From: Rhizobium acidisoli
Lineage (GTDB): Bacteria; Pseudomonadota; Alphaproteobacteria; Rhizobiales; Rhizobiaceae
Reading direction: 5' to 3'
Length of the DNA stretch: 64,000 nt
Assembly: GCF_002531755.2 (NCBI RefSeq)
Contig: NZ_CP034998.1
Location: forward strand, 3,100,001 to 3,164,000
Positions 17,137-27,053 of the stretch are shown here, piece by piece; positions within the stretch are counted from its first letter, which is position 1, and each line of letters begins with the position of its first letter. The notes below the pieces were generated by a model that saw only the letters and a program-made list of their open reading frames with translations, had not been told where the DNA came from and did no database searches. A program made the position numbers and the translations under genes.

Positions 17137-18564
17137 ATGACGCAGAAAATCGTTCCCGTGATCATGGCCGGCGGCAAAGGCACGCGGCTCTGGCCGCTTT
17201 CCCGTGCCACCGCACCGAAGCAGTTCATCCAGTTCGTCGGCAACAAGACGCTGTTTCAGGAGACGCTCGAACGCGTTTCCAACCCGGAGCTCTATGAAGC
17301 CCCGATCATCGTCACCAATGAGGAATTTCGCTTCCTCGTCGCCGAGCAGGCCCGCACGCTGGGCGTCCCGCTCGCCGCGGTGCTGCTTGAGCCGGTCGCC
17401 CGCAACACTGCCGCCGCGGTGGCCGCCGCCGCTACCCTTGCCGCCGAGCTTTTCGGCAAGAACACCATCATCCAGATGCTCGCCTCGGATCACGAAATCC
17501 TCGCCGACAAGAGCTATTTCGATTGCATCCGCATCGCCCGGAATGCTGCGGCCGACGGCAAGCTCGTTACCTTCGGCATCAGCCCAACCGAGCCAGCAAC
17601 CGGCTACGGCTATATCGAAATCGGCGATGCGCTTGAAAACGGCGCCCACAAGGTCAACCGTTTTGTGGAAAAACCGGCATTGGAAAAGGCCGAGCAGATG
17701 CTTGCCGACGGCGGCTTCTATTGGAACTCCGGCATCTTCATGTTCCCGGTGGAGGAACTCATCGCCGAGCTGCAGGAATATGCGCCCGATGTGCTGAAGG
17801 CGGCGAGCAAGGCCGTTTCCAAGGCAAGCCGCGACCTCGACTTTACCCGCCTCGACGCCGACCATTTCGCCAAGAGCCCCGATATCTCAATCGACTATGC
17901 GATCATGGAAAAGACCTCCAAGGCCGCTGTCGTCCCCTCGCCGTTCAAATGGTCGGACATGGGAAGCTGGGATGCCGTTTGGAAATCAGGCGTGCGTGAC
18001 GACAACGGCAATGTCGCCGCCGCAAACACCACCGTCGTCAATACGCGCAATTCGCTGGTCATGACCCACGGCGTGCATCTTGCCGTCCAGGGCATGGAGG
18101 ATGTGGCCGTCATCGCCAGCGAGGACGCCGTCTATGTCGGACCGCTCAAGGACAGCCAGAATGTCGGGCAATTGGTCAAGATGCTGGCCTCCTCTTCCGC
18201 GACGGCGAAATTCACCGAAACCCATCCGACATCCTATCGTCCCTGGGGCGGCTATACCTCGATCTTCAACGGCGATCGCTTCCAGGTGAAGCGTATCTTC
18301 GTGACACCGGGCAAGAAGCTCTCGCTGCAAAAACATCACCATCGCTCCGAACACTGGGTCGTCGTCAAGGGAACGGCCGAGGTGACGGTCGGCGAGACGG
18401 TACGGATGCTGCGCGAAAACGAGAGCGTCTATATTCCGCTCGGCGAAGTCCATCGTCTCGCCAACCCCGGCAAGATCCTCCTCGAACTGATCGAGGTGCA
18501 GACGGGCTCCTATCTCGGCGAGGACGACATCATCCGCATCGTCGATGAGTTCGGAAGAACGTGA
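17137..18564 (+). CDS. manC: Mannose-1-phosphate guanylyltransferase / mannose-6-phosphate isomerase
   Basis: The 475-residue bifunctional enzyme has the pyrophosphorylase signature MAGGKGTRLWPLSR..PKQF near the N-terminus, FVEKP in the nucleotidyltransferase domain, and a C-terminal type II isomerase cupin (from about 370) with YRPWGGY, HHHRSEHWVVV and the closing NPGKILLELIEVQTG. It produces GDP-mannose for surface glycans. In rhizobia the same gene is also named noeJ. The start has AAGGA upstream, and it forms an operon with the phosphomannomutase gene. Confidence 0.95.
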   Translation: MTQKIVPVIMAGGKGTRLWPLSRATAPKQFIQFVGNKTLFQETLERVSNPELYEAPIIVTNEEFRFLVAEQARTLGVPLAAVLLEPVARNTAAAVAAAATLAAELFGKNTIIQMLASDHEILADKSYFDCIRIARNAAADGKLVTFGISPTEPATGYGYIEIGDALENGAHKVNRFVEKPALEKAEQMLADGGFYWNSGIFMFPVEELIAELQEYAPDVLKAASKAVSKASRDLDFTRLDADHFAKSPDISIDYAIMEKTSKAAVVPSPFKWSDMGSWDAVWKSGVRDDNGNVAAANTTVVNTRNSLVMTHGVHLAVQGMEDVAVIASEDAVYVGPLKDSQNVGQLVKMLASSSATAKFTETHPTSYRPWGGYTSIFNGDRFQVKRIFVTPGKKLSLQKHHHRSEHWVVVKGTAEVTVGETVRMLRENESVYIPLGEVHRLANPGKILLELIEVQTGSYLGEDDIIRIVDEFGRT

Positions 18565-18694
18565 GGTCGCAGCCGAACCGCCTGGCCAGGCCCAAACAAT
18601 GCTTTTCCCGCGCGACCCGCCATCGCTGTTGAATTCGCTATCGCACTTCTCGTAGAATGGACGTACCGAGAGACATGACCGGAGATATCCCCTG

Positions 18695-19000
18695 ATGCGC
18701 ATCCTGCCCGCCCTCGCCGGATTTCTTTTAATCATGGCCCCGGCAATGGCGTTTGCCGAAACCGGAAAGATGCGAACCGCAAGCGAAGCTGAAATCCGCG
18801 AGCACCTGCCGGGCACGTCGGAACTGAAAGAAAGCAGCAACGGTTACGAATATCGCCAGGGCAACAGCAATGGCTATAAGATAACCAATGGCCAGGTGTG
18901 CGTCCGGTTTGCCAACAAGTCGACCGACTGCGTCAGCGTGAAGACCGACGGCGAGAAATTTCAGATGATCGACAAGAAAGGCGGCAGGACGAAATTTTAA
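18695..19000 (+). CDS. Small secreted protein, function unknown
   Basis: The 101-residue product has a signal peptide (cleavage after MAFA) and an 80-residue mature part with two cysteines in VCVRFANKSTDCVSV and a basic C-terminus (DKKGGRTKF). GGAG lies nine bases upstream of the ATG. The YEYRQGNSNGYKITNGQVC pattern looks like a small beta-sheet domain found in rhizobial secreted proteins, but I cannot name a family. It is convergent with the next gene. Confidence 0.75.
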   Translation: MRILPALAGFLLIMAPAMAFAETGKMRTASEAEIREHLPGTSELKESSNGYEYRQGNSNGYKITNGQVCVRFANKSTDCVSVKTDGEKFQMIDKKGGRTKF

Positions 19001-19014
19001 CTTACCCGGCAGGC

Positions 19015-19971
19015 TTATTTTGCCGGTGCAGTTTCACCGTCTCTGTCGAGAACGAATTCGGCGATCAGGCCGGAATGGTTCGAGCCAAGATTGTCATCGA
19101 GACGTTTCAGCGATGTCAGATAAAGCGGCGCGCGCGCAAATATGTGATCGATGGCGATCCCCAATGAGCCGGCAGCAATCGGCCATGTCGCCGGTTCGGG
19201 CGCGATCGTCTTCAGTCCCTGTTTGCGCAGGAAAGCCTGGATACTCGGGGCGATCGATGAAGAGTTGAAATCGCCTGACAGCACCACAGGGCCGTCGATC
19301 GAGCCAAGCGCTTTGGCGAGATCTTCCAATTCAGCCATCTGGAAATCGTCGAAATATGGTTTGCTCAGATGCGCCGACACCAGACTGACGGTTTCGCCGC
19401 CGAAGTCGACGCTCGATATAACCAGCCTGTTTTTCCGCAAACTGCCCATGCTAACGACCTGCTGGTTGACGAACGGCCGTTTGGACAGCACCAGCGTATC
19501 GCACGTATCTTTCCCGGTGTCGCAACCGATATGATAGGGATAGGCCTTGAACAATTGCTGCAGATGGAACGTCAGCGGCTTGGCTTCAAGCAAATTGACG
19601 ACGTCGGCATTCGACGCGATCACCATGTCGGTGATGGCAGTCGAGTTTTTCCAGTTGTCGATCGCGATGTTGAACGACATCAGACGAAAAAGCGGCGGCC
19701 TGTCCGTGCCTCTGCCGTCCTGCGAAAACTCCCGCAGCATGATGACGCCGTGAGCGATGAGAAGAAGCGAGACAAACAGAAGGACGAAGCCGTAAATCTG
19801 TCGCCTGACAGCCAGAATGACAAGGCTGGCGGCCACAAAGAGGACGCCGAAGTGAACCTGAAAGCTGTAGAGAAAGGACAGCAGCCAGAAGTTCGTGACA
19901 TAGCGCAAGGACACGATCGCGATGGCAACGGTCAGAAACGCGCAGAGAATCCAATAAATTATCTCTCTCAT
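19015..19971 (-). CDS. Membrane-anchored endonuclease/exonuclease/phosphatase family protein
   Basis: From the ATG at 19971 the protein has 318 residues: three hydrophobic segments in the first 90 residues, then an EEP catalytic domain. Visible EEP blocks are MSFNIAIDNW, LLEAKP (metal Glu), SAHLSKP, SGDFNSS, AIDHIFA and SNHSGLIAEF, giving the Asp/His active site. Such membrane-bound EEP proteins are often annotated as phosphatases of unknown substrate. The frame is open 20 codons upstream of the chosen Met, but those residues precede the first membrane segment without a signal. Confidence 0.85.
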   Translation of the reverse strand: MREIIYWILCAFLTVAIAIVSLRYVTNFWLLSFLYSFQVHFGVLFVAASLVILAVRRQIYGFVLLFVSLLLIAHGVIMLREFSQDGRGTDRPPLFRLMSFNIAIDNWKNSTAITDMVIASNADVVNLLEAKPLTFHLQQLFKAYPYHIGCDTGKDTCDTLVLSKRPFVNQQVVSMGSLRKNRLVISSVDFGGETVSLVSAHLSKPYFDDFQMAELEDLAKALGSIDGPVVLSGDFNSSSIAPSIQAFLRKQGLKTIAPEPATWPIAAGSLGIAIDHIFARAPLYLTSLKRLDDNLGSNHSGLIAEFVLDRDGETAPAK

Positions 19972-20251
19972 CGATCCTGACCTGCTTGCAGACGACCCGC
20001 CGGCCATAACATGCAGGCCGAAATGTTGCAACGCAGCATAATTGCCGAAGGCCGCAGCCGGGCCTTCGGACCATATTGACGGCCCTGCATCATCGGCAGG
20101 GCAGCGGCCGAAATGCCGGCAACCACAGCAAAGGCGGCGGCTGCCTTCTCTTTCAAAGATCTATCGACTCGGCCTCTTCTTATCTTGTAAGTGGGGTCAC
20201 GCGATACGGAATCGGCTTTTGCCGTCGGCAGCGAGCCGAGAGAAGGTGGGA

Positions 20252-21268
20252 ATGCGCTACTTCATTACCGGGACGGCCGGCTTTATCGGTTTTCATCTGG
20301 CTAGGCGCCTGCTGCAGGAAGGCCACGAGGTCACCGGCTTCGACGGCCTCACTCCCTATTACAACGTCAAGCTCAAGGAGATGCGCCATGCAGCACTCTC
20401 CCAGTTCCCGGCCTTCAAACCGGTCATCGCTATGCTCGAGGAGCGCGAAGCGCTTGAGGCGGCGGTTGTCGCGGCCAAGCCGGACATATTGATCCACCTC
20501 GCCGCCCAGGCCGGCGTGCGATACAGCCTGGAAAATCCCGAGGCCTATCTTCGATCGAATGTCGAAGGCTCGTGGAACATCATGGAAATCGCCCGGCGCG
20601 TCGAAATCCGTCACCTGATGCTGGCCTCGACGTCATCGATCTACGGCGCCAATGCGACCGTTCCCTTTCACGAGACCGATCGCGCCGACGAGCCGCTGAC
20701 CATCTATGCCGCAACGAAGAAATCGATGGAGCTGATGGCGCATAGTTATGCCCATCTACATAAGATCCCGACGACGGCCTTTCGCTTCTTCACCGTTTAC
20801 GGCCCTTGGGGCCGGCCCGACATGGCGCTGTTCAAATTCACCAAGAACATGCTTGAGGGACAGCCGATCGAGATCTACGGCGAAGGCAATATGAGCCGTG
20901 ACTTCACCTATATCGACGATCTCATTGAGGGGATCGTCAGGCTGTCGGCGATCGCCCCTGGTGAGGATAACCGCCTGGACAACGTGGCTGTCGAAACGCT
21001 TTCGCGCCAGGCGCCCTTTCGGGTCGTCAATATTGGCGGCGGCCAGCCGGTCAGCCTGATGGATTTCGTCGAAACGGTGGAAAAGGCGCTTGGCCGTCCG
21101 GCCATCCGCAAGATGCTGGCGATGCAGAAGGGCGACGTCCCGCGCACCTTCGCAGCACCCGATCTGCTCGTTGCGCTGACGGGTTACAAGCCGGATACGA
21201 CTTTGGATGTCGGCGTCAAGGCCTTCGTCGACTGGTATCTCGACGTCCGCGGCGAACTCGACGCCTAA
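20252..21268 (+). CDS. lpsL: UDP-glucuronate 4-epimerase
   Basis: With the ATG at 20252 (AGAAGG seven bases upstream) the enzyme has 338 residues, the usual length; the open frame extends 70 codons upstream without support. It is an extended short-chain dehydrogenase with [11 protein letters not shown] at the N-terminus and the YAATKKS active-site Tyr/Lys. The overall pattern is that of S. meliloti LpsL and plant-type UDP-GlcA epimerases. The product UDP-galacturonate is used for the galacturonic acid of rhizobial lipopolysaccharide core and lipid A. Distinguishing it from UDP-glucose epimerase rests on overall similarity. Confidence 0.88.
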   Translation: MRYFITGTAGFIGFHLARRLLQEGHEVTGFDGLTPYYNVKLKEMRHAALSQFPAFKPVIAMLEEREALEAAVVAAKPDILIHLAAQAGVRYSLENPEAYLRSNVEGSWNIMEIARRVEIRHLMLASTSSIYGANATVPFHETDRADEPLTIYAATKKSMELMAHSYAHLHKIPTTAFRFFTVYGPWGRPDMALFKFTKNMLEGQPIEIYGEGNMSRDFTYIDDLIEGIVRLSAIAPGEDNRLDNVAVETLSRQAPFRVVNIGGGQPVSLMDFVETVEKALGRPAIRKMLAMQKGDVPRTFAAPDLLVALTGYKPDTTLDVGVKAFVDWYLDVRGELDA

Positions 21269-21319
21269 TTGGGTTATCCCCGGCGCCGACCCGAATTGTC
21301 TTTCCTATGACCAGGAATA

Positions 21320-21634
21320 TCAGCGCAGAAACGCCGCCGCTTCAACCGCGTCGACCGCCTTCGAAAACACATAGTCGACGACAACCGTCAGTGTCTGCGA
21401 ATAGGCCTTGAGCTGATCAGTCTTGCCCTCGATTTCAGCAGGGCCGCGCAGGACGAAAGGAACGCCCGGGCGCACGAAACCGGCGCGTGTCGTCAACGGA
21501 ATTTCCGGCGAATGGCCGATGGCGGAGGTGTACATCAGGTCGCGGCCGAGGCTGGCCGGACCGATGGCGAACGCCGGCCCGGCGGCGGCCGTGATGGTCA
21601 GAGTCAAAGCGATGGCGGCAAGAATTTTGTGCAT
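21320..21634 (-). CDS. Small secreted protein, function unknown
   Basis: The 104-residue product begins with a signal peptide ending GPAFA-I. The mature part is about 80 residues, without cysteines, and carries an amphipathic C-terminal helix (VVDYVFSKAVDAVEAAAFLR). GGGGA lies eight bases upstream of the ATG. I recognise no family. It is convergent with lpsL and has no same-strand neighbour within 350 bp. Confidence 0.7.
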   Translation of the reverse strand: MHKILAAIALTLTITAAAGPAFAIGPASLGRDLMYTSAIGHSPEIPLTTRAGFVRPGVPFVLRGPAEIEGKTDQLKAYSQTLTVVVDYVFSKAVDAVEAAAFLR

Positions 21635-21889
21635 GTCGAAGTCCCCGTTTGCGGATCGGCGGGCTTCGCTTTGCCCGTCTCCAAACGATCGACGCGTCTG
21701 TCCACGCTTCGGTCGCTTTCATGAGGCCACTCTACACATCAGTATTTGCAGGGCTTTTAAGCGGATCAGTCAAATTTTATGAAATTCGGTTTTCTGTCCC
21801 GATAGGGCACACGGGAAAACGCTTTCCCCGCCATGACGTCGCCAAGGCAAGATCGACGGAATAACGAGGGACGCTGACCGCAATCTAAA

Positions 21890-21992
21890 ACATGTCGCGC
21901 AAAAGTGTGCAGCGGTTTTGCGGCAACGACATGCGCAAAAACAAAGAGCTAAAGCGCGACGAGCGAATCTGAAAGATCGCGACGCGCTTTAG
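21890..21992. repeat. RIME1-type intergenic repeat, copy 3
   Basis: This copy is more divergent than the other two, but it keeps both palindromes, the AGTGTGCAGCGGTT core and the final GACGCGCTTTAG. Its last bases overlap the stop codon of the small gene at 21989. Confidence 0.8.
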
Positions 21993-22141
21993 AGAACGCG
22001 ATCCAGCTTCTTGTTGATATGCAGGTTGGGCATCAATCCCGCACTTTGGGCGGCATGATAGGATTCGCGCGCCGCATCGAACGAGATCGACCACATGATG
22101 GCGCTCAGGAGCAGCGCAATAATATAAATTTGGATACGCAT
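21989..22141 (-). CDS. Small single-span membrane protein, 50 residues, function unknown
   Basis: A 50-codon frame starts at 22141 and encodes MRIQIYIIALLLSAIMWSIS, one membrane segment, followed by a soluble tail (FDAARESYHAAQSAG..., ending NKKLDRVL). The natural amino-acid order of a short tail-out membrane protein and good codon use argue that it is real. The SD is weak (GATGAG directly before ATG). Its TAA stop is made by the CTTTAG end of a RIME1 element, so the insertion may have truncated or extended it. Confidence 0.5.
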   Translation of the reverse strand: MRIQIYIIALLLSAIMWSISFDAARESYHAAQSAGLMPNLHINKKLDRVL

Positions 22142-22249
22142 CTCATCGGCGATACGGAAAGAGCAAGGCAGTTTTGTGTCAAAAAATGACCGCGGAAATA
22201 GAAAAAATCGGCGGGGTTTTTCCCCGTGCGTTTGGGATCAAACATATCA

Positions 22250-22354
22250 GTATCGCGTGAATTAGCGATGGTCCGTAGCCACCTTTTGGCAGCCAACCCC
22301 GAGCCACCTTGAGAACCCTCAGAGGTCCGTTTGCCACGGGCCTCTTTGCTTTTT
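22250..22354 (+). ncRNA. Candidate small RNA with its own Rho-independent terminator
   Basis: A strong plus-strand terminator (10 bp stem AGAGGTCCGT / ACGGGCCTCT at 22321-22345 with one G-U pair, then TTGCTTTTT) has no plus-strand gene before it for 1 kb. The preceding 70 bases contain short self-complementary segments (GCC-ACCTTTT-GGC) and no open frame. I infer a trans-acting small RNA of roughly 90-110 nt; the 5' end is a guess. Confidence 0.35.
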
Positions 22355-22403
22355 CCCCGACATTTGCCGAAGGCGGCCGATATCCCTCAATATATCGAAC
22401 CTG

Positions 22404-22453
22404 ATCGCAAAATATATCAATCGATTGACTTATTTTGCGATTGGCGTTATAAA
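22404..22453 (+). promoter_or_regulatory. Promoter and 38 bp palindromic operator of the cecR-like operon
   Basis: ATCGCAAAATA (22404-22414) and TATTTTGCGAT (22431-22441) are perfect inverted arms around a second palindrome TCAATCGATTGA (22417-22428). Inside it, TTGACT (22425-22430) is 17 bp from TATAAA (22448-22453), a near-consensus promoter. A repressor dimer on the palindrome would block it, so autoregulation by the TetR protein is likely. The predicted start site is at or next to the ATG at 22460. Confidence 0.7.
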
Positions 22454-22459
22454 ACTGTC

Positions 22460-23164
22460 ATGAACCAGGAACACGACACCCAAACTCCACCAGCATCCGC
22501 CCGCGCCGAGGCCGCGCGGCAGAAGATGTTGGCCGCCGCCCTCGACGTCTTCGGCCGCTACGGTTTTGACGGCGCCTCGACACGGCAGCTGACCGAAGCC
22601 GCCGGCGTCAATCTGCAGGCGATCCCCTATTATTTCGGCAGCAAGGAAGGCCTCTATATCGCCACCGCCGAGTATCTGATGGCCCGCATCGATACGCATG
22701 TCGGCGACATGAGAGCCCGCATCGGCACGCGTCTCATGGCGCTCGACGCCGCCGGTGAAACACTCGGCGAAACGCACGCCCGCCTGTTCCTCACAGAAAT
22801 TCTCCAGACGATGGTGACGCTTTTCGTCGGCAAGGAATCCGAATCCTGGGCACGCTTCCTGATCCGCGAGCAGATGGAGCCGACCGAAGCCTTCGCACGG
22901 GTTTATCAGGGCATCATGCTGCCGATGATCGAGATGGGTCGGCGGCTGATCGGCGCCATCCTGCGGGAAGATCCCGCCTCGGAACACGTGCGCCTGCGCA
23001 CCTTCAACCTTATCGGCAGCATCCTTGTGTTTCGCGTCACCCACGCGGCCGTGCTTGCTCAGATGGAATGGGACGCCGTCGGCCCGGAACAGGTGGAAAC
23101 CTTGCGCGGCCTCGCCGCCGAACTGGTCGATATGCTCGGCCCCTCGAAGGGAGGCGCGGCATGA
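22460..23164 (+). CDS. TetR-family regulator of an ABC-2 exporter operon (CecR/YbiH-like)
   Basis: The 234-residue protein has an N-terminal TetR helix-turn-helix ([37 protein letters not shown]) and a C-terminal ligand domain of the CecR (DUF1956) type. The gene order regulator, HlyD-like protein, double ABC ATPase, two ABC-2 permeases equals E. coli cecR-ybhGFSR, where CecR responds to cephalosporin and chloramphenicol. There is no Shine-Dalgarno sequence, and the promoter predicts a start site at the ATG, so the mRNA may be leaderless. The stop overlaps the next ATG. Confidence 0.88.
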   Translation: MNQEHDTQTPPASARAEAARQKMLAAALDVFGRYGFDGASTRQLTEAAGVNLQAIPYYFGSKEGLYIATAEYLMARIDTHVGDMRARIGTRLMALDAAGETLGETHARLFLTEILQTMVTLFVGKESESWARFLIREQMEPTEAFARVYQGIMLPMIEMGRRLIGAILREDPASEHVRLRTFNLIGSILVFRVTHAAVLAQMEWDAVGPEQVETLRGLAAELVDMLGPSKGGAA

Positions 23165-24174
23165 AACGCCTCGTCCCCATCACCTTCCTTCTCCTCGTTG
23201 CGGCAGGCGCCGCCGCCTGGTGGTACGGCCTGCCTGAAAAGCTCGGCTGGCTGCCCGAGGCCCGCCGCGAATTCGTCCTTTACGGCAATGTCGACATCCG
23301 CCAGGTCTCGCTCGGCTTCCGCGTCAGCGGCCGTCTCTCCGAACTCGGCGTCGACGAAGGCGATGTCGTCAAGAGCGGAACGGTTCTGGCAAAGCTCGAT
23401 GCCGCGCCCTATGAATTCGCCGTCCGCTCAGGCGAAGCCAATGCCTCGGCCCTTCGGGCAACGCTCGACAAGCTGAAGGCGGGCCCCCGCCCGACCGAGA
23501 TCGCCCAGGCGCGCGCCGCCTATGACGAAAGCCTCGCCGATCTCGAAAATGCCAACCTCGCCTATGACCGAGCCCGCCAGCTTCGTCCGCAGGGCACAAT
23601 TTCCGAAGCGACGCTCGACCAGGCGACCGCCGCAAGGGCGATGGCCGCTGCCCGCTCCGAGTCCGCCAACGAGGCGCTGAAGCTGCTGCAGGAGGGTTCG
23701 CGCATCGAGGATATCGCCGCCGCCGATGCGCAGGTGAAGGCAGCCGAGGCAACGCTCGCCTCGGCCCGCACCTCGCTTGCCGATACCGAGCTGCGCGCAC
23801 CGAACGACGGCGTCATCCTCTCGCGTGTGCGGGAGAACGGCGCAATCGTCTCGCCGGCCGATACCGTCTTCGTGCTCTCCCTGACCGAGCCCGTCTGGGT
23901 GCGCAGCTATGTCGCCGAGCCCGATCTCGGCCGCATCCACCCCGGCATGAAGGTCTCCGTCGCCTCCGATACGGCACCCGACAAGCCCTATGAAGGCACG
24001 ATCGGTTTCATCTCGCCGGTCGCCGAATTCACCCCGAAATCGGTGGAGACGCCGGAACTGAGGACCGGTCTCGTCTATCGCCTGAGGATCGTCATCGACA
24101 AACCAGGCACGGATCTGCGCCAGGGCATGCCGGTTACCGTGCGCCTTCCCCATTCTCAGGCAGACGGACGATGA
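23161..24174 (+). CDS. HlyD/EmrA-type membrane fusion protein (YbhG-like)
   Basis: The 337-residue periplasmic adaptor has one N-terminal membrane anchor (about 5-20), a split lipoyl domain ([26 protein letters not shown] and [24 protein letters not shown]) around a long coiled coil, and a C-terminal beta-barrel. It links an inner-membrane ABC exporter to an outer-membrane channel. The ATG overlaps the regulator stop and its own stop overlaps the ATPase start, so the operon is tightly coupled. No TolC homologue is nearby. Confidence 0.9.
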   Translation: MKRLVPITFLLLVAAGAAAWWYGLPEKLGWLPEARREFVLYGNVDIRQVSLGFRVSGRLSELGVDEGDVVKSGTVLAKLDAAPYEFAVRSGEANASALRATLDKLKAGPRPTEIAQARAAYDESLADLENANLAYDRARQLRPQGTISEATLDQATAARAMAAARSESANEALKLLQEGSRIEDIAAADAQVKAAEATLASARTSLADTELRAPNDGVILSRVRENGAIVSPADTVFVLSLTEPVWVRSYVAEPDLGRIHPGMKVSVASDTAPDKPYEGTIGFISPVAEFTPKSVETPELRTGLVYRLRIVIDKPGTDLRQGMPVTVRLPHSQADGR

Positions 24175-25928
24175 CCGCCGCCGAAACCGCCCCCCGGACA
24201 GAGCGGGACGACAGGCCGCTCGTCCGCATCGACGGCGTCACCAAACGTTTCGGCGATGCGCCCGCAGCCCTCGACGCCGTCTCGGGCATCATCGGCGGCG
24301 GTGCCATCACCGGCCTCGTCGGCCCTGACGGCGCCGGCAAGACAACGCTGATCCGCCTGATGACCGGCCTGATGCTGCCGGATACGGGGACAGTGGAGGT
24401 CCTCGGCTTCGACACCAGGAAGAACGCCGCCGGCATCCAGGCGGCAATCGGCTACATGCCGCAGCGTTTCGGCCTCTATGAGGACCTCTCGGTCCAGGAA
24501 AATCTCGATCTCTATGCCGATCTGCGCGGCCTGCCGAAAAGCGAACGCGCGGACGCCTTCGACGAGCTGCTGACCTTCACCGACCTCAAGCGTTTCACCG
24601 GCAGGCTCGCCGGCAAACTCTCCGGCGGTATGAAGCAGAAGCTCGGCCTTGCCTGCGCGCTTCTGAAGAAGCCGCGCCTGCTGCTGCTCGATGAACCCGG
24701 CGTCGGCGTCGACCCGATCTCGCGCCGCGACCTCTGGAAGATGGTCGAGAACCTGACCAGGGAAGGCATCGGCGTGCTCTGGTCGACCGCTTATCTCGAC
24801 GAGGCGGAAGCCTGCGACCATGTGCTGCTGCTGAACCAGGGAAAGCTGCTCTTCTCCGGAAAACCGGCGGAGATGACCGAGCGCGTCAACGACCGGGTCT
24901 TCAGGGTGTCCGATGTCGCCGGGCGCCGCCGGCAGGTGCTTGCCGAACTCCTGCAGGCCGACGGCGTCATCGACGGCGTGATCCAGGGCGAGGCGATCCG
25001 CCTGGTGGCGGCTAAGGACAAAAAGCCCGATATCGGTAAGGCCGGCGACGGCGCATCGCTTAGCCCCGCCCCGCCCCGCTTCGAGGATGCCTTTGTCGAT
25101 ATGCTGGGCGGCGGCCCCGGCGGCCGCTCCAGGCTTGCCGAGGCTCAGGAGCCGCTGAAGGCTGAGGGCGACCGGCCGGTGATCGAGGCCAAGGGCTTGA
25201 CCAAGCGTTTCGGCGATTTCACCGCCGCCGACGACATCAGCTTCGATATCCGCCGCGGTGAGATCTTCGGCCTGCTCGGCCCGAACGGCGCCGGCAAATC
25301 CACGACGTTCAAGATGCTTTGCGGCCTGTTGAAACCGACCGGCGGCGAAGGCCGCGTCGCCGGTTTCGACCTTCGCCGCGATGCCGCCGAAGCCCGCAAC
25401 CAGCTCGGCTACATGGCGCAGAAATTCTCGCTCTACGGCGATCTCACCGTCATGCAGAATCTCGAATTCTTCGCCGGCGTCTATGGCCTGCGTGGGCAGC
25501 GCAAGCGCGAACGCATCGCGCTGATGACCGGCATTTTCGATTTCGGCCGCCACGCCCATGAGCCCGCCAAGGACCTGCCGCTTGGCCTCAAGCAGCGCCT
25601 GGCGCTTGCCTGCGCCGTCATGCACGAACCGCGCGCCCTCTTCCTCGACGAACCGACATCGGGCGTCGATCCGATCACCCGGCGCGAGTTCTGGACGCAT
25701 ATCAATGCGCTGGTGGAAAAAGGCGTCACCGTGCTCGTCACCACGCATTTCATGGACGAGGCGGAATATTGCGACCGCATCTCGCTGATCTATCGAGGCC
25801 GCTCGATCGCGCTCGGCTCGCCGGATGAATTGAAGGCCCGGGTGGCAACGAAAGAGCAGCCGGACCCGACGATGGAGGATGCCTTCATCGCCCTGGTGCA
25901 GCAATCGGAAGCGGAGGATGCTGCATGA
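24171..25928 (+). CDS. ABC exporter ATPase with two nucleotide-binding domains (YbhF-like)
   Basis: The 585-residue protein carries two ABC domains in one chain. The first has Walker [10 protein letters not shown] (about 44-52), signature LSGGMKQK and Walker B LLLLDEP. The second has Walker [10 protein letters not shown] (about 367), a degenerate signature [12 protein letters not shown] and Walker B ALFLDEP. Double ATPases with an altered second signature are typical of the YbhF/RbbA-like group. It would power export through the two downstream permeases. Confidence 0.93.
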   Translation: MTAAETAPRTERDDRPLVRIDGVTKRFGDAPAALDAVSGIIGGGAITGLVGPDGAGKTTLIRLMTGLMLPDTGTVEVLGFDTRKNAAGIQAAIGYMPQRFGLYEDLSVQENLDLYADLRGLPKSERADAFDELLTFTDLKRFTGRLAGKLSGGMKQKLGLACALLKKPRLLLLDEPGVGVDPISRRDLWKMVENLTREGIGVLWSTAYLDEAEACDHVLLLNQGKLLFSGKPAEMTERVNDRVFRVSDVAGRRRQVLAELLQADGVIDGVIQGEAIRLVAAKDKKPDIGKAGDGASLSPAPPRFEDAFVDMLGGGPGGRSRLAEAQEPLKAEGDRPVIEAKGLTKRFGDFTAADDISFDIRRGEIFGLLGPNGAGKSTTFKMLCGLLKPTGGEGRVAGFDLRRDAAEARNQLGYMAQKFSLYGDLTVMQNLEFFAGVYGLRGQRKRERIALMTGIFDFGRHAHEPAKDLPLGLKQRLALACAVMHEPRALFLDEPTSGVDPITRREFWTHINALVEKGVTVLVTTHFMDEAEYCDRISLIYRGRSIALGSPDELKARVATKEQPDPTMEDAFIALVQQSEAEDAA

Positions 25929-27052
25929 GCGCCTCTTCCGGCCGACGTCGGCGTCTTTTTGCCCTCGTGCGCAAGGAAAGCTTCCAGGCGATCCGCGATC
26001 CGAGCAGTATCCTCATTGCCTTCGTGCTGCCGCTGATCCTGCTCTTTCTCTTCGGTTACGGCGTCTCGCTCGATACCACCCGAACCCGCATCGGCCTCGT
26101 GACCGAGGAGCTGACGCCGCTGACACAGGACCTGTCGGCGAGCTTCCAGGCCTCGCGCTATTTCGATGTCGCAATGGGCCGCGACCGGCGACTGTTCGAG
26201 GAAGACCTCGTGCTCGGCAAGGTGCGCGGCATCGTCGTCATCCCGGCCGATTTCACCACGCGTTACACCGCAGGCAACCGTCCCGCCATCCAGGTGATCG
26301 TCGACGGTTCCGACCCGAACACCGCCAATTTCGTCCAGAACTACGCCCAGGGCGCCGTCGCCAACTGGGAACAGCAGCGGCAGGCCGACGTCGCCTCCCG
26401 CAGTCCCGCCATCGCGGTCGAGCAGCGCTTCTGGTTCAATCCGGAGCTCACCAGCCGCAATTTTCTCGTGCCCGGCTCCATCGCCATCGTCATGACGCTG
26501 GTCGGCACGCTGTTGACCTCGCTCGTCGTCGCCCGCGAATGGGAACGCGGCACCATGGAGGCGATGATGGCGACGCCGGTGACGGCGGTCGAACTGCTCA
26601 CCGGCAAGATCCTGCCCTATTTCCTGCTCGGCCTCACCTCGATGTCGCTCTGCGTGCTGCTTGCCGTCTTCCTGTTCGGCGTGCCGTTCCGCGGCTCGGT
26701 CGCCGCCCTTTATGCGCTTTCGGCCGCCTTCCTGATCCCGGCGCTGGGGCAAGGCCTGCTGATCTCGACGGCAACGAAGAACCAGTTCCTCGCCTCGCAG
26801 ATGGCACTGATCTCTGCCTTCCTGCCGGCCTTTCTGCTCTCGGGCTTTCTGTTCGAGATCAACTCCATGCCTGTTGTCATTCAGTGGATCACCTTCATCG
26901 TGCCGGCGCGTTACCTGATCCCCAGCCTGCAGACGGTATTCCTCGCCGGCGACATCTGGCCGATGTTCGCAAAGGCAATCGCCGTCATGCTGGCGATCGG
27001 CGCCATCATGTTCGTGCTTGCGGCCCGCAGCACCCGGAAGAGGATCGGCTGA
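25925..27052 (+). CDS. ABC-2 type exporter permease (YbhS-like)
   Basis: The 375-residue permease has one N-terminal membrane segment, a large periplasmic domain (about 50-180), and five further segments in the C-terminal half, the ABC-2 layout. Between them is the conserved NFLVPGSIAIVMTLVGTLLTSL..ARE.ERGTME segment with the cytoplasmic coupling region. It pairs with the next gene as a heterodimeric channel. The start overlaps the ATPase stop by 4 bp. Confidence 0.9.
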   Translation: MSASSGRRRRLFALVRKESFQAIRDPSSILIAFVLPLILLFLFGYGVSLDTTRTRIGLVTEELTPLTQDLSASFQASRYFDVAMGRDRRLFEEDLVLGKVRGIVVIPADFTTRYTAGNRPAIQVIVDGSDPNTANFVQNYAQGAVANWEQQRQADVASRSPAIAVEQRFWFNPELTSRNFLVPGSIAIVMTLVGTLLTSLVVAREWERGTMEAMMATPVTAVELLTGKILPYFLLGLTSMSLCVLLAVFLFGVPFRGSVAALYALSAAFLIPALGQGLLISTATKNQFLASQMALISAFLPAFLLSGFLFEINSMPVVIQWITFIVPARYLIPSLQTVFLAGDIWPMFAKAIAVMLAIGAIMFVLAARSTRKRIG

Positions 27053-27053
27053 G

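Noticed and set aside
24156..25904. 582-codon minus-strand open frame
   Set aside because: It is the antisense shadow of the double ABC ATPase gene, whose plus-strand frame has all ATPase motifs.
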